Of a stretch of 14,371 nucleotides of DNA, positions 10,201 to 14,371 are shown one piece after another; positions within the stretch are counted from its first letter, which is position 1, and each line of letters opens with the position of its first letter. The notes below the pieces were generated by a model. It did not search any database, was not told where the DNA came from, and was given only the letters and a program-made list of their open reading frames with translations. A program made the translations under genes and the position numbers. The stretch comes from Beroe ovata (taxonomy: Eukaryota; Ctenophora; Nuda; Beroida; Beroidae), in NCBI GenBank assembly GCA_946803715.1, contig CAMPET010000182.1, forward strand, positions 50,781-65,151. The letters run 5' to 3'.

Positions 10201-13200
10201 ATGTAGAGAATATGTTCTTATCATAATTATAGTTCAAGATGATGGTTCATCGCTGATTCCTGCTTTTCCACCGAGGAATTGCTGGGTGTGAAATTCGCGT
10301 CCCTAAAAATGCAGGATCTTTACCGTCTAACATTTTCCGTCATACTATGGCCGGGTTTCAAATTCTGCCTATTTCATGTATCCTGTCTTTTATGTCATGT
10401 TTGATGTCCTGAGGTACCCAACCAGCTCGAACCACGAACTGCATTTGTCTTCAGCTTGTTTATAAATTAGGAATCTCTAGACAGAAGTTCTAAACCATTT
10501 TCGTATGTAGTTAGATTGCTTTTAATTTGGAGGAAGTTTTGAAGTGCACTTAAATTCTGATCGCATTTGATATATGATAGTATTTCGACATTATACTAGT
10601 TCTTGAGGAAGCAACTGTGTTTTATTGCGTCCCCCATTGCTCTAAACTCACATGAGTATCATATGAAAGAAAACTGAAAAAAGAATTGTTCTGCCTTCTG
10701 GTTATGAGAAACAAGCGTACACACTATAAATAGGCGCACACACTCCATAATGATGATTTCACTATTAAACGGGCCCAGGACACTTCAGCTCTTATTCTTT
10801 TTCATCAAATGGTTTTCATCATCTTTATTTAACAGAGAAACAGGCGAACCGCTGGGGGATGGCAAGAGATATCTCGTACTTAAACATCAAGATATCAAGG
10901 TATTAGCACTGCTCGCTTTGATCATTGAGACCAGGCCAATATAGGACCTTCTTTGCGTCATTCTTGAATCGAAACTAGATCTAAACCGGATCATTATTAC
11001 CTATATTTCAGGTCAATATACATTTTTTCTATCAAAAACATTGGTTCACTCCTATTCTCTGCAGATTGGTCTATTGGGCCTTGTAGAACTTGGCTGGATG
11101 GAAACTCTCAGTACAGTTGAAATGTCAGAGATTGACTATCATGACTATGTGGAATCTGCCAATGAGTATGGTATGTTAAGTGCTTTTCAACCATCCCCAA
11201 AACCAGTTGTTTATTTCCGAATTTGCCACAGAAACACTAATTCCATTGTGATAACTGGATGGCGCGAGTATATTTTATGTTGGTAGCAAACAATTTCAGC
11301 GCGAACAAGCGAAAATTCGCGCGCGCGCGCATTCACTTTTACGCGCGCATCGGTACTTGCGCGGCTCAGGTGAAAAGTTCGTGACGCGCGCTCAATTCCG
11401 ACCAAACACAATTAACAAAAAATTATTTCCTGCTTTAAGTTTTTCAAAAGAAGATCTATCATAACTAAAACCTTGATAGAATTTTCGATTCCAGTCTGTG
11501 AAAAATTTTAAGAAAATTTGATTTATTTTGTTCACGTTTTTGTGCCGAATTTAAGTGTGGAACTGTATTTAATGCAAGTTTATTATACCAAACTATCCCA
11601 CAGGAAAATATCTCAAGACTGAGGTTGGAGTGGATATTGTCATTGCTTTGACTCACATGAGATGGAATAATGACAGAAGATTAGCAGCAGAAGCTGAATA
11701 CATTGATATTATTCTTGGAGGCCATGATCATAACTATGGAGTTGAGGAGGTAAAATCCAAATACTGCTATTCTCATTTGAATAGCAGATATTACGCCTGG
11801 AAGAATTGGCTTGATTAGCAAATCAAGAACCATGATTCATGAAATACTCTGACAATATTTTATCCTCAATGTCTCTAGGTCAATGAATGCACCATTCTCA
11901 AGAGTGGCACAGATTTTCGTGAACTTTCAAAGGTCAGCATTACACTGATCCCAGAAGAAAAGGTGAGAAGAAGGTTTGGTGTCTTGAATTCTCTTTCAAA
12001 CATCCTTGTAACCATCCTATCAGGTTATTACACTTTTTCAGGTGTCAGTGGCAATAGAGAAGATTGAGATTACTTCTGATATTCCTGAAAATGAGAACAT
12101 AAAGTTACATGTGGATGAATATCAAGGTAAGGTTCTTATTGAAAATGGTATTCTTGGGAAAGGGTCTCAAAACTGACTTCTGGAAAACCAGGGAATCTAC
12201 CTTGATTCTGCCAAGGGATCTGCCTTGATTCTTGAGACCCAATCTTCTTCACATGACTCACCAGATGGTGATAACTGGCGAAAACTTTGATTTGACCAAT
12301 GAAAAATGAGGTATGATGCTGAAACTTTTGCGTCTGAAACTTTGGGTCTCTTCCCCAGAAGTACCATTCTCTATTTACCTATCTCATTTGTCTTTGTTTG
12401 ATAACAACAACTGAAACGGGATAACTATTCAACCTTTACAGGCAAAGTTGATGGAGAAATGAACAAAGTTATTGGAGAGTTTGCTGTCCCCTTGGAAACC
12501 AGATTCAGTGAAGTGAGAACTAAGGAAACAAATATGGGTGAGTAGGTACTATTGAGAAGTAAAATCCCAATGATGATTTGGCATTTTCACAATAATGATT
12601 ATTAATTTTTCTGTGTATCACGGCATGGGTGGTTACTATGGGAATGGCAAGTGCAGTTGGTTGTAGGTACATGCTTAAAGTAGTAGCCTATGTCTCACTG
12701 TCTGCAATATCTCAGGTAATTTCATCACTGATGTCATGAGAGTAGCACTAAGAGCAGACATTGCCATCCTAAATGGGTTTGTTATTATTTATTCTTTATA
12801 TCTGGAGTTGTAGCTGATTCATCCCCCTTAGATTCCCATTGCTGGAAACGAAACGTTGTCCAGATTTGTTAATATCCAATTCTGAACAAATCTAATCTCC
12901 CTTATCAGTGGTACAATGAGATCTGACTGTGTGTTCCCCCCGGGAAAGTTCAGAATGAGAGATCTGGCGGCCATATTGCCCATCATGGATGAACTGCTGC
13001 TAATTCAGTGTACTGGTATGTGTGTGTCTGCTACTGTATGTCTACACTGGTCAGATGAGGATTTGGAGTGTCTTTCTTGGAAGTCCCAAATCCCCAGGAC
13101 CTTAGGTAAAGCACAGAGATGTCTCTGAAAGACTTGTTTTTCCGATTTCTCATCCCCCTCATCCTCCTGCTCAGGATCACAAGTGTTGGAGGCACTGGAA

Positions 13201-13924
13201 AACGGAGTGTCCAAGTATCCCGAGCACGAGGGGAGATTTCCCCAGGTATCGGGCATACAATTCACGTGAGTATTGAGTACTGAGTAATGAGTGATTGGTC
13301 TACTCACTATTTATGAGGATAGGGGTCAATTAAGGACAGGTTTTGGGAGCTGAGGGAAACACGACGAGGGGGGGTTTCGAAACCGTTATAAAGCTCAACC
13401 TAAATCTGAATATCATCTTTTCCTCTCTCTCTCTCTCAGATTTGACGGTGGGCAGCCCCCTGGTAGCCGAATAGTGGATGGGAGTGTGTACGTGCTGAAC
13501 GAGCCTTTACAACGAGAGCACGTCAGTTTTCACGAGATGCCAAGCTTGAAATCGAGTTGTTTCATTTCCTTTATGTCTTTCCTAAATTAGCATGTCCTAG
13601 CCGGATGCTTATTTGATTCCCCACCCGTTCGCAAGGTATACAACGTATACCAGGTGTTTGCGTGCCGGCTACATCAAATTTCACCGCCCCCCATTCTCCC
13701 CTCTCATCCCCCTCCCCTTTTCTTTACATTTTCCCCGTATCTGCACCATTTTATCCACCTTTCCCCTCACGTCCCAGGTGTACAAAGTAGCGGTTAAAGA
13801 GTACATATCGCGGGGCAAGGACGGTTACTCTGTATTCCTGGAGTGTCCGCGCATAGGAGGCGACGATGACGGTCCGATACTCGATACTCTGATACACAAC
13901 CACTTCGAGGCCGTCGAACGGTAA
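3645..13924 (+). CDS. 5'-nucleotidase-family metallophosphoesterase, 15 exons, host of two nested genes
   Basis: Exons: 3645-3773, 3853-3970, 4050-4136, 4208-4283, 10836-10899, 11065-11170, 11604-11749, 11879-11962, 12042-12126, 12442-12537, 12716-12776, 12909-13015, 13175-13265, 13440-13521, 13778-13924. All introns are GT/AG, phases agree at every junction, and the sum is 1479 nt (492 aa plus TAA). An in-frame TGA at 3636 precedes the ATG, which supports this start. Residues about 31-242 form a calcineurin-like phosphoesterase domain and about 299-470 a 5'-nucleotidase C-terminal domain. I see no signal peptide, membrane segment or GPI signal, so a cytosolic location is likely. The wording (HFNDVYNIE, VGGASRF, GNHDF, LTHMR, GGHDH, NGGTMRSD) matches the Drosophila CG11883 / UshA-like subfamily from memory. 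Family members hydrolyse nucleoside monophosphates or related phosphoesters with two metal ions; the substrate here is not known. The C-terminus may continue beyond the window. Confidence 0.92.
4633..4666. repeat. Overlapping hairpins with an AATAAA in the loop region (intron 4)
   Basis: TTGCAGAA-TAAAC-TTCTGCAA (4635-4655) is a perfect 8-bp stem, and GCAAAG-AAG-CTTTGC (4652-4666) overlaps it. AATAAA lies at 4641-4646. About 360 bp after exon 4, it could mark a short-isoform polyadenylation site, but there is no direct support. Confidence 0.4.
5035..5044 (+). promoter_or_regulatory. TATA-like box upstream of adenosine kinase (overlaps an AATAAA)
   Basis: TATAAATA at 5035-5042 lies about 160 bp before the adenosine kinase ATG and could place a start site near 5065-5070. 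The same bases contain AATAAA (5039-5044), so it might instead be a polyadenylation signal, or neither. Position is the only support. Confidence 0.3.
5197..6730 (+). CDS. ADK: Adenosine kinase (PfkB family), 2 exons, nested in the nucleotidase intron
   Basis: Exons 5197-5506 and 5844-6730 are joined by a 337-bp intron (donor GTAAGT, acceptor ATCACAG) in phase 1, giving 398 aa. The enzyme phosphorylates adenosine to AMP with ATP (purine salvage), in cytosol and nucleus in animals. Visible landmarks are QPLLDI (24-29, with substrate-site Asp28), SAGGMSQN (75-82) of the PfkB first signature, GCVGCDKVGE across the splice, the NxxE motif GNDDEA (Asn236, Glu239) for Mg/phosphate, and the PfkB second signature DTTGAGDAF (311-319) with catalytic base Asp317. 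The start is the first in-frame ATG; Met4 is an alternative. Family members are about 345-360 aa; about 36 extra C-terminal residues follow the usual end and match nothing I know. The GC content is higher than in the surrounding intron. I found no AATAAA soon after the stop. Confidence 0.95.
6731..7348. other. Spacer after adenosine kinase
   Basis: AT-rich, with no gene seen. A perfect 9-bp inverted repeat CTCATATTA / TAATATGAG lies at 6977-7000. A CT-rich tract (7300-7346) leads into the E-box cluster. No canonical AATAAA was found, so the adenosine kinase 3' end cannot be placed. Confidence 0.5.
7300..7346. repeat. CT-rich (polypyrimidine) microsatellite
   Basis: Runs of CT and CCCTCT, directly upstream of the E-box cluster. 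A homopyrimidine tract of this type can adopt unusual DNA structure; it may simply be a microsatellite. Confidence 0.7.
7349..7442 (+). promoter_or_regulatory. Cluster of five CACGTG E-boxes
   Basis: Exact CACGTG occurs at 7349, 7369, 7393, 7423 and 7437 (first bases), with a sixth at 7777. Three of the five are preceded by T (TCACGTG), as favoured by USF/MITF-TFE type bHLH-ZIP factors. The cluster is followed 21 bp later by TATATAA (7463-7469). It lies about 620 bp after adenosine kinase and about 2.1 kb before the profilin ATG, so it could be the profilin promoter with a long 5'UTR intron, or an enhancer. Density is directly visible; function is inferred. Confidence 0.5.
7463..7469 (+). promoter_or_regulatory. 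TATA-like box (TATATAA) downstream of the E-box cluster
   Basis: TATATAA sits just after the CACGTG cluster; a start site would fall near 7490-7500, in a pyrimidine-rich CTCTCCTGCTGC run. The only transcript it could obviously serve in this orientation is profilin. There is no independent evidence of transcription. Confidence 0.3.
7536..7631. repeat. TG microsatellite
   Basis: TG repeats with interruptions (TATG, GTCTG), about 40 bp downstream of the expected start site of the TATATAA box. The complementary-strand open frame is a poly-His-Thr artefact. Confidence 0.8.
7927..7972. ncRNA. GC-rich extended hairpin, possible structured RNA
   Basis: GCGCGTCTCC (7927-7936) pairs perfectly with GGAGACGCGC (7963-7972). 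Inside it GGTTTTC (7937-7943) pairs with GAAAACC (7948-7954) around a 4-base loop, leaving an 8-base bulge (7955-7962). The 17 bp of pairing are far more stable than expected in this AT-rich spacer. It could be a structured RNA or a mobile-element remnant; no family recognised. Confidence 0.35.
8091..8118. repeat. 14-bp perfect tandem duplication
   Basis: CTCTTTTGAAGGTT occurs twice in direct succession. This looks like a small slippage or duplication product. Confidence 0.8.
8238..8385. repeat. TG / GGTTGTG microsatellite
   Basis: Pure TG runs followed by repeated GTGTGGTTGTG words that decay towards 8385. Open frames on both strands are Cys/Val or His/Thr low-complexity artefacts. Confidence 0.8.
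8400..9539. other. Spacer before profilin; no gene recognised
   Basis: AT-rich, with short open frames on both strands (for example 8893-9081 minus and 9258-9506 plus) that lack recognisable domains and splice logic. It is probably the profilin 5' flank or 5'UTR intron. Confidence 0.5.
9540..9573 (+). promoter_or_regulatory. Strong 3' splice acceptor immediately before the profilin ATG
   Basis: A long pyrimidine-rich tract ends in GTCAACAG at 9573, and the ATG starts at 9579 after CTACA. This is a textbook acceptor with a 5-nt leader. It implies either a cis-spliced non-coding first exon (possibly near 7500) or spliced-leader addition. It could also be unused. Confidence 0.5.
9579..10206 (+). 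CDS. PFN: Profilin, 2 exons, nested in the nucleotidase intron
   Basis: Exons 9579-9851 and 10078-10206 are joined by a 226-bp phase-0 intron (donor GTGAGT, acceptor TTTCCCAG), giving 133 aa, the normal profilin size. Profilin binds G-actin, promotes ADP/ATP exchange and delivers actin to proline-rich partners such as formins. The N-terminus MSWDSYIDNL fits the profilin signature, with poly-proline-binding Trp3 and Tyr6; Trp31 is also present. KDFTPFQAGGI, GGVKYKFLRED, GAITMKSTKTAVVIGHT and the C-terminal GNTNKGVGVITEYLESL are characteristic of short invertebrate profilins. The ATG lies five bases after a very good splice acceptor, suggesting a 5'UTR intron or a trans-splice site. No AATAAA was seen in the roughly 500 bp after the stop. 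Exon 1 is notably GC-rich compared with its flanks. Confidence 0.96.
9974..10057. repeat. 12-bp minisatellite, seven units, inside the profilin intron
   Basis: The unit GATCGCTATGGT is repeated seven times in perfect 12-bp register; unit 4 has A for C and unit 7 has C for T. The array fills 84 of the 226 intron bases and ends 20 bp before the acceptor. Confidence 0.95.
10207..10835. other. Spacer between profilin stop and nucleotidase exon 5
   Basis: AT-rich, no gene seen. It should contain the profilin 3'UTR, but no AATAAA is visible. The last part (from 10750) is open in the frame of exon 5 only because it lacks stops; the acceptor at 10835 marks the true exon border. Confidence 0.5.
10836..13924 (+). 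CDS. Nucleotidase exons 5-15: rest of the phosphatase domain and the nucleotidase C-terminal domain
   Basis: Exon 5 (10836) begins with one base that completes codon 137 as AAA (Lys), giving the continuous family text NVIDK-ETGEPLGDGK. Exon 6 carries IGLLGLVELGW. Exon 7 carries LTHMR (His211) and GGHDH (His234, His236), the remaining metal ligands. Exon 8 has KSGTDFRELSK, typical after the metal site. Exons 10-11 open the C-terminal domain with RFSEVRTKETNMGNFITD, and the exon 11/12 junction forms NGGTMRSD (350-357), the substrate-pocket Asn-Gly-Gly motif. Exon 14 has PPGSR, and exon 15 has GKDGYSVF, where aromatic residues usually stack on the base. Exon 11 uses a weak donor (GTTTGT), but the family motif across the join supports it. 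Exon 14 ends at 13521 before GTCAGT; exon 15 ends at TAA (13922-13924). Confidence 0.92.
11262..11403. repeat. CpG-rich block inside nucleotidase intron 6
   Basis: A dense CGCGCG segment in an otherwise AT-rich 433-bp intron, the longest of the gene apart from intron 4. It shares TTTCAGCGCG with the reverse complement of the end of the 2798-3489 block, so both may belong to one dispersed family. Confidence 0.4.
12162..12240. repeat. 79-bp inverted-repeat segment in nucleotidase intron 9
   Basis: GGGTCTCAA (12162-12170) is repeated inverted as TTGAGACCC (12232-12240). Inside, an approximately 18-bp unit ending CCTTGATTCT occurs twice, 23-24 bp apart. It may be a small inverted-repeat insertion that helped lengthen this 315-bp intron. 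Confidence 0.4.
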
Positions 13925-13936
13925 TAACTAATAACA

Positions 13937-14371
13937 TCCTCAAATGCTCACTCATACCTGCATATTTAGAACCAATTATCGGATTGGCATGAAATTTTGC
14001 CTGTCCCAGTTTCTAATGGTCCTCTAGCGACGGTAGGAGATTCAAGTCAATCGGTCGATCCGTTAGGGAGCTATCCTCAAATGCTCACTCTAATTGCCCA
14101 GTTCTCCACTGTTAAGGGGTTATGGCGGCCCTAAACTTTAGAACCAATTATCGGATAAACTTGAAATTTTGGCTGTCCGAGTTTCTTATGGTCCTCTAGC
14201 GACGGTAGAAGTTTCAAGTCAATCGGTCGATCCGTTTGGGAGCTATCCTCAAATGCTCACTCCAACTGTCAAGTTCTCAACAGATAAGGGGTCATGGCGG
14301 CCCTTAACTTCACAACCAATTATCGGATCAACATGACATTTTGGCTGTCCGAGTTTCTAATGGTCCTCTAG
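13937..14371. repeat. 172-bp tandem repeat (satellite), running off the window
   Basis: ACCAATTATCGGA recurs at 13971, 14143 and 14315, exactly 172 bp apart each time. TCCTCAAATGCTCACTC recurs at 13937, 14074 and 14246, so the first unit lacks about 35 bp that the later ones have (the TTAAGGGGTTATGGCGGCCC region). The shared segment GGTCCTCTAGCGACGGTAG is nearly invariant. The array starts 12 bp after the nucleotidase TAA and continues past the window end. Confidence 0.93.

Larger units (their letters stand above)
4284..10835 (+). other. Giant intron 4 (6552 bp) of the nucleotidase gene, containing two other genes
   Basis: The donor is CAA|GTAAGA at 4284 and the acceptor is TTTATTTAACAG at 10824-10835. 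Both sides are phase 2 and rebuild Lys137 in a conserved run of the phosphatase domain, so no coding exon is missing between them. The intron is about 15 times longer than the next longest intron of this gene (433 bp). It contains adenosine kinase and profilin in the same orientation as the host, plus microsatellites and hairpins described separately. Confidence 0.9.

Overview
This window comes from a eukaryotic nuclear genome, most likely an invertebrate animal. Every gene has short spliceosomal introns with GT/AG borders, coding exons sit in AT-rich DNA full of CA/TG microsatellites, and the proteins resemble those of invertebrates. The profilin looks like early-branching animal profilins (sponge or cnidarian style), but the sequence alone does not fix the phylum. 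Nothing bacterial, phage-like or CRISPR-like was seen.

Three protein-coding genes are supported, all on the + strand. The outer gene (3645-13924) is a two-domain 5'-nucleotidase-family metallophosphoesterase of the cytosolic CG11883 / UshA-like type. I assembled it from 15 exons whose phases all agree, giving 492 residues. Its intron 4 is 6552 bp, while its other introns are 71-433 bp. That intron holds two complete genes: adenosine kinase (5197-6730, 2 exons, 398 aa) and profilin (9579-10206, 2 exons, 133 aa). Both have their own intron, so they are not simple processed retrocopies.

Layout: 1-2790 is non-coding, with CA/TG-rich stretches and a strong double palindrome at 907-948. 2798-3489 is a CpG-rich block bounded by an 8-bp direct repeat, just upstream of the nucleotidase start. 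3645-4283 holds nucleotidase exons 1-4. 4284-10835 is the giant intron: adenosine kinase, then a spacer with five CACGTG E-boxes followed by a TATA-like box, TG repeats and a GC-rich hairpin, then profilin, whose intron carries a 12-bp tandem repeat. 10836-13924 holds nucleotidase exons 5-15. 13937-14371 is a 172-bp-period tandem repeat that runs off the window.

The host and one nested gene belong to families that can catalyse opposite reactions: AMP to adenosine for 5'-nucleotidases, adenosine to AMP for adenosine kinase. Profilin is an actin-monomer-binding protein with no obvious metabolic link. Whether the nesting has regulatory meaning is inference. The host enzyme's true substrate cannot be read from sequence.
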